In this document: positions 40,160 to 48,793 of the stretch, in pieces
Layout: every line of letters begins with the position of its first letter
Position numbering within the stretch: position 1 is the first letter of the stretch
Assembly (NCBI GenBank): GCA_963746805.1
Contig: CAVVCQ010000005.1
Coordinates: 372,001 to 436,000 of the forward strand
Source of the DNA: DATHTC01 sp963746805
Lineage (GTDB): Bacteria; Actinomycetota; Thermoleophilia; Gaiellales; Gaiellaceae
DNA: 64,000 bases
Direction: 5' to 3'
Notes under the pieces: model-generated
The model's database searches: none
What the model saw: only the letters and a program-made list of their open reading frames with translations
What the model was told of the DNA's origin: nothing
Program-made: the position numbers and the translations under genes

Positions 40160-43006
40160 ATGTCCACGCCCGGGACCTTCGAGCTGCTCTGGCTGCAGGA
40201 CGCGACCGCGCTCGCGCTCGTGCGCGCGGGCGACGGCTCCTTGTCCGCCGGCGACCTCCGCGCCGGCGTCCCGACCGAGGCCCGGGTGCTCGGTCGGCAC
40301 GTCGAGGCGCGCCGGGTCGACCACCGGGAGCTGCTCCGCCTCGCCGCCGCGCCGCCGGCGCTCGAGCCCGGCGGCTCGGCCCGCGTCGCCTTCGCGGTCG
40401 CCGAGCTCGCGCACCGCTCCGTCGCCGAAGGGCTCGTCCACCCGTACCTCGACGAGGACGACGGGACGTGGAACGCGTTCTGGGGCGCGACGCTCGACGC
40501 TTCCGTCACGGCGCAGCTCACGCAGCTCGCCGCCGCGCTCCCGCCGGCGGCCGCGGACGCGTTCGGCGGCGACCGCGAGGAGACCGTCCACGACCTCTAC
40601 CCCGTCCTCGTCGACCGGATCGCCCGCAACCGGCTGCGTGCCGCGCGCGTCCGCCTCGTTCGCCCGCGCGGCCGTCCGACCGCGGTCGAGCGTTTCCTCG
40701 AGGGCCTCACCGCCGACGAGCCCGCGCTGCCGCCGAGCGCCGGCTACCCCGCGCTCGCGCGCCGCCTCTCGGGGTGGATCAACGACGGGCTCTCGCGGCG
40801 CTCCGAGGCGTCGTGGCGGCTCGGCCTGCGGCTCGACGAGCGCCCGCCGGACCTCGTCGTCCAGCTCTGGCTCCATGCGGCCGACGACCCGACCGTGAGC
40901 CTGCCCGCGTCGCTGCTCGAGGAGGGCGGCGACGAGGTCTTCTCGTTCCTGCGCGCGAGCGACGCGCGCCGCGACCTGGCGCGGCAGCTGACGACGCTCG
41001 AGCCGCTCCTCGGCGAGCGCGGGCTCGAGTTCCGCGGCGACGCCGCCGAGGCCCTGATCGCGCCGGACCAGGTCGGCCCGTTCCTGCGCGAGACGATGCC
41101 GGAGCTCGGCGAGCGCGGCGTTCCCGTCCTGCTGCCCGGCGAGTGGGTTCGCGCTCCGAAGCGCGTCCGCCTCAACCTCACCGCCACGAGCAGGCCCTCG
41201 TCCGGGCTCCTCTCGACGGAGGCGATCGCCCGCTTCGACTGGAAGCTCGCCGTCGGGGACGAGACGCTCACCGAGGAGGAGCTCCGCGACCTCGCCCGCC
41301 AGAAGGAGCCGTTCGTCCGGGTCGGCGGCCGCTGGCACGCGGTGCGGCAGTCCGAGGTCGAGCGCGCGCTCCGCTTCCTCGAGCGCCGCCGCGGCGAGGC
41401 CGGGATCGTCGACCTCGTCCGCGCCGTCTCCGGCCTCGAGACCGAGGAGCTCGGGCTCGAGCTGGGCGAAGTCGAGCTCGACCCGGCGCTGCAGGAGCTG
41501 CTCGCCGGCGAGCGCGACCGCCGCTTCCGCCCCCTCCCCACCCCGGCGGCGATGCGGTTCGACCTCTTCCCGTTCCAGGAGCGCGGCCACGGCTGGCTGC
41601 GGCTGCTCGGCGACCACGGAATCGGCGCGATCCTCGCCGACGACATGGGCCTGGGGAAGACGGTGCAGGCGATCGCGATGCTCACCTCGGAGCGCGAGGA
41701 CGGCGCGACGCCCGGCCCCACGCTCGTGGTCGCGCCGATGAGCGTGCTCAAGCAGTGGGGAGCCGAGATCGAGCGGTTCGCGCCGTCACTTCGGGTGCAC
41801 CTCCACCACGGGACGCAGCGGCTCCGCGGCGAGGCGTTAGCGCGCGCGGCGCTTGCCTCGGACGTGGTCGTCACCTCGTACGACCTCGTCGCGCGCGACG
41901 CAGCCGACCTCGCCGCGATCGACTGGCACCGCCTGATCCTCGACGAGGCCCAGGACGTGAAGAACCCGCAGACGAAGCGGGCGCGGGCGCTGCGGAAGCT
42001 GCGCGCACGGCACCGAATGGCGATGACCGGGACGCCGATCGAGAACCGCCTCAGCGAGCTCTGGGCGATCATGGACGCCGTCAACCCCGGCCTGCTCGGC
42101 TCGCAGCAGTGGTTCGAGCGGACGTTCGCGCGGCCGATCGAGGCATGGGGCGACGAGCGCGCGCTCGAGCGGCTGCGGGCGATCGTCCAGCCGTTCGTCC
42201 TCCGGCGCGCGAAGGACTCGCCCGAGGTCGAGCTGGAGCTGCCGCCGATCACGATCGACAAGGCCTACTGCCGGCTCACGCGCGAGCAGGCGAGCCTCTA
42301 CCGCGCGGTCGTCGACCGCTGGATGCCGCGGATCGAGGCGCACGAGGACCGCTTCGGCCGGCGCGGTGCGGTGCTGGCGATGCTCGGCCAGCTGAAGCAG
42401 GTCTGCAACCACCCGGAGATGGTGGCGCCGACCGGGATGCCGCTCGAGGGCCGCTCCGGGAAGCTCGAGCGACTCGTCGAGCTGCTCCACGCGATGCCGG
42501 AAGGCGACAAGGCGCTCGTGTTCACGCAGTACCCGGGCTTCGAGCGGCTCGTCCCGCACCTCGAGGAACGGCTCGGCCGCCGCGTCGGCTTCTTCCACGG
42601 GCGGCTTCGCGCCGCGCAGCGCGAGGAAGTGCTGCGCGCGTTCGCGTCGCCCGACGGCCCGACGGTGCTCGTGATCTCGATCCGCGCCGGCGGCCGCGGC
42701 CTGAACCTCCCGGCCGCGAACCACGTCTTCCACTTCGACCGCTGGTGGAACCCGGCCGTGGAGCAGCAGGCGACCGACCGTGCCTACCGCTTCGGCCAGC
42801 GCAAGCACGTGTGGGTGCACAGCCTGATCAGCTCCGGCACGCTCGAGGAGCGGATCGACCGGCTGCTCGAGTCGAAGCGCGAGCTCGCGGAGAAGGTCAT
42901 CGCCGGCGCGAGCGAGGACTGGCTCGGCGAGCTCGACCTCGGCCAGATCCGCGCCGCGGTCGCGCTCGCGCCGGACCTGCTCGACCCGGAGGAGGAGGCG
43001 GCGTGA
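40160..43006 (+). CDS. SNF2-family DEAD/DEAH-box helicase with bacterial SNF2-associated N-terminal domain
   Basis: A 948-residue double-stranded DNA translocase. The first 450 residues are the bacterial SNF2-associated region (DUF3670-like): FELLWLQDATALALVRAGDG, HPYLDEDDGTWNAFWGATLD, VPVLLPGEWVRAPKRVRLNL. The motor follows: FPFQERGHGWLRLLGDHGIGAILADDMGLGKTVQAIAM (Walker A near 495), LILDEAQDVKNP (box II near 593), MTGTPIENRLSELWAIMDA, and HELICc with VISIRAGGRGLNLPAANHVFHFDRWWNPAVEQQATDRAYRFGQ. The ATG at 40160 has GGAAGG before it. Its stop overlaps the SWIM gene. Probably DNA repair or chromosome remodelling. Confidence 0.92.
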   Translation: MSTPGTFELLWLQDATALALVRAGDGSLSAGDLRAGVPTEARVLGRHVEARRVDHRELLRLAAAPPALEPGGSARVAFAVAELAHRSVAEGLVHPYLDEDDGTWNAFWGATLDASVTAQLTQLAAALPPAAADAFGGDREETVHDLYPVLVDRIARNRLRAARVRLVRPRGRPTAVERFLEGLTADEPALPPSAGYPALARRLSGWINDGLSRRSEASWRLGLRLDERPPDLVVQLWLHAADDPTVSLPASLLEEGGDEVFSFLRASDARRDLARQLTTLEPLLGERGLEFRGDAAEALIAPDQVGPFLRETMPELGERGVPVLLPGEWVRAPKRVRLNLTATSRPSSGLLSTEAIARFDWKLAVGDETLTEEELRDLARQKEPFVRVGGRWHAVRQSEVERALRFLERRRGEAGIVDLVRAVSGLETEELGLELGEVELDPALQELLAGERDRRFRPLPTPAAMRFDLFPFQERGHGWLRLLGDHGIGAILADDMGLGKTVQAIAMLTSEREDGATPGPTLVVAPMSVLKQWGAEIERFAPSLRVHLHHGTQRLRGEALARAALASDVVVTSYDLVARDAADLAAIDWHRLILDEAQDVKNPQTKRARALRKLRARHRMAMTGTPIENRLSELWAIMDAVNPGLLGSQQWFERTFARPIEAWGDERALERLRAIVQPFVLRRAKDSPEVELELPPITIDKAYCRLTREQASLYRAVVDRWMPRIEAHEDRFGRRGAVLAMLGQLKQVCNHPEMVAPTGMPLEGRSGKLERLVELLHAMPEGDKALVFTQYPGFERLVPHLEERLGRRVGFFHGRLRAAQREEVLRAFASPDGPTVLVISIRAGGRGLNLPAANHVFHFDRWWNPAVEQQATDRAYRFGQRKHVWVHSLISSGTLEERIDRLLESKRELAEKVIAGASEDWLGELDLGQIRAAVALAPDLLDPEEEAA

Positions 43007-43707
43007 GCGACGACGCGCGCAGGATCGGCCACGGATCGTGGGCGCGCCTCTTCGCGAGCACGGTCGTCGGCGACGAGGGCTCGCGCGAGGCGGAGCACGG
43101 CCGGCGGCTCGCCGCCGAGGTCGAGGAGCTCCACGTCGCCGACGGCGAGCTGGAGGCCCGGGTCGGGGGCTGTGTCGTGGCGCTCGGGGCCGAGCCCGTC
43201 CCGCCGCGCGTCTGGACCGCGATCGCGCGGTTCGCGCGCGGGAACCACCGGCTCGAGGCAGGGGTCGAGGGCCGCGAGCAGTCCGTGCACCTCATGCACC
43301 TGATGGAGATCGACTGGGACGAGCCCCTCCTCCCGCGCGCGAACCAGATCACGCGTGTGTGCACGTGCGACGGGGGCGGCGGCTGCGCCCACGTGGCGGC
43401 CGTCGCCTACGCCGCCGCGATGCAGATCGACGACGACCCCGGCGTGCTGCTGCGCTGGCGCGGCCTGGACGCCGCGGAGCCCGAGGAGCGCCCCGTCCCG
43501 ACGCTCGTCCCCGACGAGGCGTGGCGCGCGGGCCCCGTCCCGGCCCCGGTCCCGCTCCGCCCGCTGCCCGTCGGCGCGGTACTCGGCCGGCTCGGCGCGA
43601 GCGGCGTCGACGCGGCCGGCGAGGACGTCGCGGTCGTGCTCCGGCGCGCCTACGAGGCGTTCGGCGGTACCCCTGTTTGGACTCCGGAGAGCCGGGGAGA
43701 GGACTGA
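43003..43707 (+). CDS. SWIM zinc-finger protein partnered with the SNF2 helicase
   Basis: A 234-residue protein with the SWIM signature CTCDGGGGCAHVAAV (C-x-C-xn-C-x-H) near residue 125, preceded by a beta-rich region AEEVEELHVADGELEARVGG and followed by a proline-rich stretch and a short helical tail. SWIM proteins encoded beside bacterial SNF2 genes are thought to bind DNA or protein for the motor. GTG at 43003 overlaps the SNF2 stop (GTGA), so the two are made together. Confidence 0.88.
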   Translation: MSDDARRIGHGSWARLFASTVVGDEGSREAEHGRRLAAEVEELHVADGELEARVGGCVVALGAEPVPPRVWTAIARFARGNHRLEAGVEGREQSVHLMHLMEIDWDEPLLPRANQITRVCTCDGGGGCAHVAAVAYAAAMQIDDDPGVLLRWRGLDAAEPEERPVPTLVPDEAWRAGPVPAPVPLRPLPVGAVLGRLGASGVDAAGEDVAVVLRRAYEAFGGTPVWTPESRGED

Positions 43708-43774
43708 GGTCAGGTCGCGGCGACGCGACTCCGCTGCCACGGGCGCGGAACGGCTTTCGAGGAAAGGGGAACCG

Positions 43775-44644
43775 ATGTTGAGACGACGGAAGAACACGCG
43801 CGACCAGGTGGTCGAGGCCGCCACGGCGGTCGTCCCGTTCGCGGGGCGCATGGCCGACGACAAGAAGTTCCGGCACCGCGTGATGGCCGCGCTGGAGCAC
43901 GCCGACGCTGCCCGCCGGCGGGCGCTCCCGGCCACGGGCATGGCCGCCACGGTCGCTCGCCTCAGCACCGACGACGAGCTGCAGCGGCACCTGCGCGACA
44001 TGCGCGAGGCGCTCGACAAGGCGCAGAAGCGCGTCCGCCGGAAGAAGCAGTCGCACCGGCTGCGCAACACGCTGATCGTGGTCGGCGGCACCGGCGCGGC
44101 GATCGCCGCCGTGCCCGTCCTCCGCCACCGCTTCTCCAGCAACGGCACGGGCGGCGGCACCGACCTGGCGACGATCGAGGAGGAGATCGAGGTCGGCGTG
44201 CCCGTCTCGACGGCGTACAACCAGTGGACGCAGTTCGAGGACTTCCCGCTCTTCATGGAGGGCGTCGACCACGTCCAGCAGCTCGACGACACGCGCCTCC
44301 GCTGGGCCGCCTCGATCGGCGGCCGCCGCGCGGAGTGGGAGGCGAAGATCCTCGAGCAGGTGCCCGACACGAAGATCGTGTGGGAGAGCCTCGACGGCCG
44401 CGAGACCCGCGGCACCGTCTGGTTCGACAAGGCCGCCGAGCACCGGACGAAGATCCGGCTGGCGCTGACGTACCGGCCGGAGGGGCCGCTCGAGAAGGTC
44501 GGCTCCGCGGCCGGGCTCGACCGCCGGCGCATCCGCGGCGACCTCGAGCGCTTCAAGGAGCTCCTCGAGATGCGCGGCGTCGAGGACGGCGCCTGGCGCG
44601 GCGAGGTCGAGAGCGGCCAGCCGACGACGAAGACGAAGGCCTAG
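43775..44644 (+). CDS. SRPBCC (START-like) family membrane-associated protein
   Basis: A 289-residue protein. Residues 1-105 are basic and helical (LRRRKNTRDQVVEAATAVVP, LRDMREALDKAQKRVRRKKQ), one hydrophobic segment follows (NTLIVVGGTGAAIAAVPVL), and residues about 135-270 form an SRPBCC fold: IEEEIEVGVPVSTAYNQWTQFEDFPLFMEGV, WEAKILEQVPDTKIVWESLDG, GTVWFDKAAEHRTKIRLALTY. Members of this type are often called cyclase/dehydrase, but ligand and activity are unknown. GGAAAGGGGA precedes the ATG at 43775. The 67-base gap after the SWIM gene holds no gene. Confidence 0.82.
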   Translation: MLRRRKNTRDQVVEAATAVVPFAGRMADDKKFRHRVMAALEHADAARRRALPATGMAATVARLSTDDELQRHLRDMREALDKAQKRVRRKKQSHRLRNTLIVVGGTGAAIAAVPVLRHRFSSNGTGGGTDLATIEEEIEVGVPVSTAYNQWTQFEDFPLFMEGVDHVQQLDDTRLRWAASIGGRRAEWEAKILEQVPDTKIVWESLDGRETRGTVWFDKAAEHRTKIRLALTYRPEGPLEKVGSAAGLDRRRIRGDLERFKELLEMRGVEDGAWRGEVESGQPTTKTKA

Positions 44645-44700
44645 TGCGAGCGGCGCGGCGGCGGCGGTTGGCGTCGCCGCCGCGCGGCAAGCCGGGAGGC

Positions 44701-45030
44701 ATGAGGCGCCTCGTTCTCCTCGGCTGCGCCGCGCTCGCGCTGCTCGCCGGCTGCGGCACCGACGACACCGACGCCCTGCGTGAGACCGTCGCCGACGCGG
44801 CGGCGCAGGCCCGCGACGAGGCCTCGTCCGCGGTGGACGACGCCGAGCAGGCGCTCGACGACGCCCGCGACGACGCGGATCTCGAAGGTGCGCGAGACCG
44901 GCTCGAGGAGGAGCGCGACCAGCTGCAGGACGCGCTCGAGGACGCAGAGGGCGAGACGCGCGACGAGCTCGAGCAGGCGCTCCGCGAGGTCGAGGACGCG
45001 CTCGACCGTATCGAGCAGGCCCTGAACTGA
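44701..45030 (+). CDS. Small coiled-coil lipoprotein
   Basis: 109 residues. MRRLVLLGCAALALLAGC ends in a lipobox (LLAGC), so it is secreted and lipid-anchored; the rest (about 25-109) is a continuous charged helix with many Asp/Glu and heptad-like Leu, for example LEEERDQLQDALEDAEGETR, likely a coiled coil. I recognise no domain. It stands between the SRPBCC gene and the TrxR-like fusion gene on the plus strand, 56 bases after the former. Confidence 0.78.
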   Translation: MRRLVLLGCAALALLAGCGTDDTDALRETVADAAAQARDEASSAVDDAEQALDDARDDADLEGARDRLEEERDQLQDALEDAEGETRDELEQALREVEDALDRIEQALN

Positions 45031-45056
45031 TCACGCCCGCGCGGTAGCGTTGCCGC

Positions 45057-46727
45057 GTGATCACGGCGGACGAGGTCGGCGCGGTCGCGGTCTTCGCCGA
45101 GCTCGGCCCCGACGACCGCGAGCGGCTGGCGCGCGCGGCCGCGGACATCAGCCTCGTGTCGGGCGAGTTCGCCGCGCCCGAGGGAGGCGAGCGGGCGCTC
45201 TTCGCTGTCCTCGAGGGGCGGATCGAGGTGGTCAAGCTCGTCGACGGGATCGAGCGCGTCATCGGCGAGCGCCGTCCGGGCGACGTGTTCGGCGAGGTGC
45301 CGATCGTGCTCGGGACGGTGTTCCCGGTCGGCTTCCGCGCGGCCGAGGCGTCGCGCGTGCTGCGGCTCGAGCCGCAGGACTACCACGCCGTCGCCGCCGT
45401 GGCGCCGGAGATCGCCCTCGAGGTCGGCCGGCTCGCGAGCAACCGGATGAGCGGCGCCCGGGGCCTCCAGGGCATCGCCGCTGCGCCGCCCCCGCCCCGC
45501 GCCACGGTCGTCGGGCATCGCTGGGACGCCGACTGCGCCGAGCTGCGGCACTTCCTCGACCGCAACCAGGTCACGTTCACCTGGGTGCAGCCGGAGGCGC
45601 CGGACGCGGCCGAGCGCTGGGGCGGGACGCTCCCGCGCGACGCCGACCTCCCGGTCGTCCGGCTCGTCGACGGCAGGACGGTGGCCCGGCCGAAGCTGCG
45701 GCGCGTGGCCGAGCTGCTCGGCCTCGGTACCGAGCCCGCCGCGGCGGAGTACGACACGGTCGTCGTCGGCGCCGGGCCTGCCGGCCTCGCCGCTGCCGTC
45801 TACGGCGCCTCGGAGGGGCTGCGGACGCTCGTGGTCGAGCGGGAGGCGCCCGGCGGCCAGGCCGGTTCGTCGTCCCGCATCGAGAACTACCTCGGCTTCC
45901 CCTCGGGCGTGTCCGGCGACGAGCTCGCGAGCCGCGCGCTGCAGCAGGCCCGCCGGCTCGGCGCCGAGATCCTCGTGACCCGGACGATCGAGCGGATCGA
46001 CCCGGCGACCCGCGAGGTGCATTTCGACGGCGGCGACGTCCTGCGGGCGCAGACGATCATCCTCGCCTCGGGCGTCACCTGGCGGCGCCTGGACATCGAC
46101 GGCTGCGACCGGCTCTTCGGCAAGGGCGTCTCGTACGGCGCCTCACGCAGCGAGGCGCCGGCCACGCACGGGCTGGACGTCCACGTCGTCGGCGCCGGGA
46201 ACTCGGCCGGCCAGGCGGCGATGTTCTTCGCCACGCACGCGAGCAGCGTCACGATCCTCTGCCGCGGCGACGGGCTCGAGCGGAGCATGTCCCGCTACCT
46301 CGTCGACCAGCTCGCGACGCGGTCGAACGTCCGCGTCCTGCCGCGCACCGAGGTGGTCGCGGCGCACGGCGATGAGTCCCTCGAGGCGATCGACGTCCGC
46401 GACGCGGCGAGCGGAGGGACGACCCGGCTCGAGTCCGGCGGCCTCTTCATCCTGATCGGCGCCGACGCCGAGACATCGTGGCTGCCGCCGGAGATCGCGC
46501 TCGACCGCGGCGGCTACGTGCTGACGGGCGCCGACGTGCGCGAGGCCGGCCGCTGGGAGCTGGAGCGCGACCCGTTCCTGCTGGAGACGAGCGTCCCGGG
46601 GATCTTCGCGTGCGGCGACGTCCGCTACGGCCCGGTCAAGCGCGTCGCGGCGGCGGTCGGCGAGGGCAGCATGGCCATCGCCTTCGTGCACCAGTACCTC
46701 AAGGAGGCAGCCGCGGCGGTCGGCTGA
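45057..46727 (+). CDS. Cyclic nucleotide-binding domain fused to a thioredoxin reductase-like flavoprotein lacking the redox CxxC
   Basis: A 556-residue fusion. Residues 1-130 look like a cNMP-binding (CAP-like) domain: ALFAVLEGRIEVVKLVDG, ERRPGDVFGEVPIVLGT. Residues about 145-225 resemble a glutaredoxin/thioredoxin-like insert (VVGHRWDADCAELRHFLDRNQVTFTWV). The flavoprotein part has VVVGAGPAGLAAAVYGASEG (FAD), GGQAGSSSRIENYLGFP, VHVVGAGNSAGQAAMFFA (NADPH), and FACGDVRYGPVKRVAAAVGEGSMA. At the site where TrxR has its CxxC (about 357) the sequence is VSYGASRSEAPATHG, with no cysteine. It therefore cannot be a standard thioredoxin reductase. GTG start at 45057. Confidence 0.88.
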   Translation: MITADEVGAVAVFAELGPDDRERLARAAADISLVSGEFAAPEGGERALFAVLEGRIEVVKLVDGIERVIGERRPGDVFGEVPIVLGTVFPVGFRAAEASRVLRLEPQDYHAVAAVAPEIALEVGRLASNRMSGARGLQGIAAAPPPPRATVVGHRWDADCAELRHFLDRNQVTFTWVQPEAPDAAERWGGTLPRDADLPVVRLVDGRTVARPKLRRVAELLGLGTEPAAAEYDTVVVGAGPAGLAAAVYGASEGLRTLVVEREAPGGQAGSSSRIENYLGFPSGVSGDELASRALQQARRLGAEILVTRTIERIDPATREVHFDGGDVLRAQTIILASGVTWRRLDIDGCDRLFGKGVSYGASRSEAPATHGLDVHVVGAGNSAGQAAMFFATHASSVTILCRGDGLERSMSRYLVDQLATRSNVRVLPRTEVVAAHGDESLEAIDVRDAASGGTTRLESGGLFILIGADAETSWLPPEIALDRGGYVLTGADVREAGRWELERDPFLLETSVPGIFACGDVRYGPVKRVAAAVGEGSMAIAFVHQYLKEAAAAVG

Positions 46728-46750
46728 TCGACTGATATCTTTTCAGACGT

Positions 46751-47068
46751 ATGGAGGCGGCAACGCTCCTGCGTGAGGTGCGCCGGCGTCACGGACTGAC
46801 GCAGCGGCAGCTCGCCGCCCGGGCGCGAACGTCGCAGGCGGCGATCTCACGCATCGAGCGCGGCCTCGTCTCGCCGAGCGTCGAGACGCTCGCCCGGCTC
46901 CTCGATCTCATGGGCGAGGAGCTACGGCTCGACGCGGAGCCGATCGACTACGGGCACGACCGCACGCTGTTCGAGGCGACGCTGGCCGTGACGCCCGAGC
47001 AGCGGATCCAGAATCAGGCGACCTGGTCGAACGGCGTCCGTCGCATCCGTGATGCAGCCCGAGCCTGA
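46751..47068 (+). CDS. XRE-family helix-turn-helix protein, probable antitoxin
   Basis: A 105-residue DNA-binding protein: LLREVRRRHGLTQRQLAARARTSQAAISRIERGLVSPSVETLARLLDLMG is a classic Cro/cI-type HTH. The C-terminal 40 residues are polar (DRTLFEATLAVTPEQRIQNQATWSNGVRRI) and may contact the partner. An AT-richer patch (TGATATCTTTTCAG) lies just upstream. The gene overlaps the nucleotidyltransferase gene by 17 bases, the usual toxin-antitoxin layout. Base composition falls below that of the flanks, suggesting transfer. Confidence 0.82.
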   Translation: MEAATLLREVRRRHGLTQRQLAARARTSQAAISRIERGLVSPSVETLARLLDLMGEELRLDAEPIDYGHDRTLFEATLAVTPEQRIQNQATWSNGVRRIRDAARA

Positions 47069-47555
47069 GTTCGATCCCGTCCCGCTGCTTGCGGCGCTCA
47101 GTCGCGGCGGCGTCGACTTCGTCGTGATCGGTGGGGTCGCCGGCGGCGTTCACGGGTCTGCGATCGGAACGCAGGATCTGGACGTCGCGTACGCGCGTGA
47201 TCGGGACAACCTCGAGCGTCTCGCCGAGGTGCTGCGAGACGTGGGAGCACACCTTCGCGGGAAGAACGTCCCAGCCGACCTGCCGTTCGGGCTCGACGCG
47301 GACACGCTCTCGCGGGGAGCGAACTTCACCTTCGCTACGCGGTTCGGCTCGTTCGACATCCTCGGTGACCCGGCTGGTGCGCCCCCGTACGAGCAGCTCC
47401 GCGCGGATGCGATCGAGTTCTCGATCGGCCAGCACCGAGCACGCGTCGCGTCGCTCGACCACCTGATCGCGATGAAGCTGGCTGCAGGCCGGCCACGTGA
47501 TCTCGTCGCGGCGATGGAGTACCGGCAGCTGTCGGACGAGCTGCGGGCGCCTTAG
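47052..47555 (+). CDS. MNT-type nucleotidyltransferase, probable toxin partner
   Basis: A 167-residue protein of the minimal nucleotidyltransferase group: FVVIGGVAGGVHGSAIGTQDLDVAYARDRDNLERLAEVL has the GG and DLD metal motif, and SFDILGDP holds the third acidic residue. ALDHLIAMKLAAGRPRDL is the helix typical of AbiEii/DUF6036-like proteins. With the upstream XRE gene it makes an HTH/nucleotidyltransferase pair resembling AbiE-like toxin-antitoxin systems. The ATG at 47052 is used; a GTG at 47049 is also in frame. Activity is inferred, not shown. Confidence 0.82.
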   Translation: MQPEPEFDPVPLLAALSRGGVDFVVIGGVAGGVHGSAIGTQDLDVAYARDRDNLERLAEVLRDVGAHLRGKNVPADLPFGLDADTLSRGANFTFATRFGSFDILGDPAGAPPYEQLRADAIEFSIGQHRARVASLDHLIAMKLAAGRPRDLVAAMEYRQLSDELRAP

Positions 47556-47617
47556 GTCGACGCGGCGATCGTCGATCCCGCCCGCGCGGCTTCTGCGTGA
47601 GCATGACCCCGGCCGAC
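47555..47617. repeat. Degenerate copy of the queF 3' end (direct repeat 1)
   Basis: This stretch aligns with about 90% identity, allowing two or three indels, to 48400-48461, the end of the queF gene: both contain GGTCGA, GCGGCGATCGT, GATCCCGCC and GGCTTCTGCGTGAGC in the same order. It has no open frame of its own and starts at the last base of the nucleotidyltransferase gene. The 168-base gap 47556-47723 holds no other feature. Confidence 0.75.
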
Positions 47618-47723
47618 GGTTCCGCAGTCTTTGGCCGCCGAATCTGAGGACTGGCGACATGTCCCGGCGACGCTCGGGTGTTCGCTGATTGACTGCGCGC
47701 GCGTTGGATCGCAGACTCGGCGC

Positions 47724-48351
47724 GTGACCATCCTCGTCGATCGTCGGCGTCGCGATCGTCGTTCTCGGCGCCTTCATCCTGTTGCTGTTCCCCGACCGCC
47801 CGGGCGGGAAGATCGGGTGGCAGGGCGCCGAAGTCAGCTCGATTGGCGCAGGCCTGCCGCTCATCGTCGTGGGCATCGCGGCAATCGCGATCGGGGGCAA
47901 CGGCGTGATCGGAGGAGGGGATGACGGCGGGTCCCTCGACGGCGAAGGTGGGAGCGGGGGTTCCACAGCGGGAACAGGACTCGAGCTCGATTGTCCCGAC
48001 CTGCCGCAGGCGCGCGTCGTCGATGTCCCGCAAGGGGCGCACGAGTTGACTGTGGCGGGTGCGGTCGAGTCAAAGACGGAGCCGTTCAGTCTCCGATTCA
48101 TCGACGACAATCAGACGGTTGGCGTGCTCACAGCCAGGAAGTTGCCGAGCGATGTCTTTCAGGTCCAGAGCTTCGTCGACGCCGACTGCCAGACCAGCGC
48201 GATTGAAGGCGAACCTGGTGCGGCGGCCCTCGACGCGATCCCGGGTTGGAGGAATGTGACGATCCCCGAATTGATGGGTCGTTCGTACGTCCTCACCCTC
48301 GGTTACACGGGCAGTGACATCGTTGTCTACTTCAAAGAAGTTCGCCCGTGA
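47724..48351 (+). CDS. Membrane-anchored protein of unknown function, probable frameshift near the start
   Basis: I do not recognise this protein. From 47743 on, the frame reads VGVAIVVLGAFILLLFPDRPGGKIGWQG, then ISAGLPLIVVGIAAIAIGGNG (a second membrane segment), a Gly-rich linker, and a soluble domain with cysteines ending YVLTLGYTGSDIVVYFKEVRP. That frame has a stop at 47725 and no good start, while a GTG at 47724 in another frame (VTILVD) joins it if one base is dropped near 47740. The alternative is a TTG at 47782, which would cut the first segment. It lies alone between the two queF-end repeats, with lower GC than its neighbours. Confidence 0.6.
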
Positions 48352-48396
48352 TGGTTGTTCGTCGGCGGCTTCGCCGGCTGCGCGCCTGAGTCGCCG

Positions 48397-48780
48397 TCAG
48401 GTCGAGGCGGCGATCGTGATCCCGCCCCGCGGCTTCTGCGTGAGCGTGACCTCGACCGCGGCGTGCTCGAGCTCGAGCGCGGCGGCGACGTCGTCCCGGA
48501 TCGTCACGGCCAGCGCCTCGCAGAACGCTCCCTGCTCGCGGAACTGGGCGAGGTACAGCTTCAGCGACTTCGACTCGAGGCAGAGCGGGCCCGGCCGGTA
48601 CTCGATCCGCGCGACGTAGAAGTCCGGCTGGCCCGTGATCGGGCACACCGCGGTGAGCTCGTCGCTCGTCATCTCGACCCGCGCGACGCCCGGATTGGGG
48701 AAGGTCTCGAGCCCGGCGTACGCGTCGCTGCCGGCGTGGCCCAGCGCGACGAACTCCGGCGTCTGCTGGTTGGATCCCAC
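48397..48780 (-). CDS. queF: NADPH-dependent 7-cyano-7-deazaguanine (preQ0) reductase
   Basis: Reduces preQ0 to preQ1 in queuosine synthesis. The 127-residue unimodular type shows the catalytic Cys46 in AVCPITGQPDFY, with Asp53 as proton donor, YRPGPLCLESKSLKLYLAQFREQGAF, and a C-terminal VEVTLTQKPRGGITI. Other queuosine genes are not in the window. Its last 60 bases occur again at 47555-47617. ATG at 48780, 13 bases back to back with the NDT gene. Confidence 0.93.
   Translation of the reverse strand: MGSNQQTPEFVALGHAGSDAYAGLETFPNPGVARVEMTSDELTAVCPITGQPDFYVARIEYRPGPLCLESKSLKLYLAQFREQGAFCEALAVTIRDDVAAALELEHAAVEVTLTQKPRGGITIAAST
48400..48461. repeat. queF 3' end (direct repeat 2)
   Basis: The intact partner of 47555-47617, lying inside the queF coding sequence (queF stop at 48397-48399). 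The pair brackets about 0.84 kb with a single plus-strand membrane protein gene. This is the layout left when DNA enters at the 3' end of a gene or when the gene end is duplicated. No integrase or transposase was seen. Confidence 0.7.
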
Positions 48781-48793
48781 GCCGGGACTGTAG

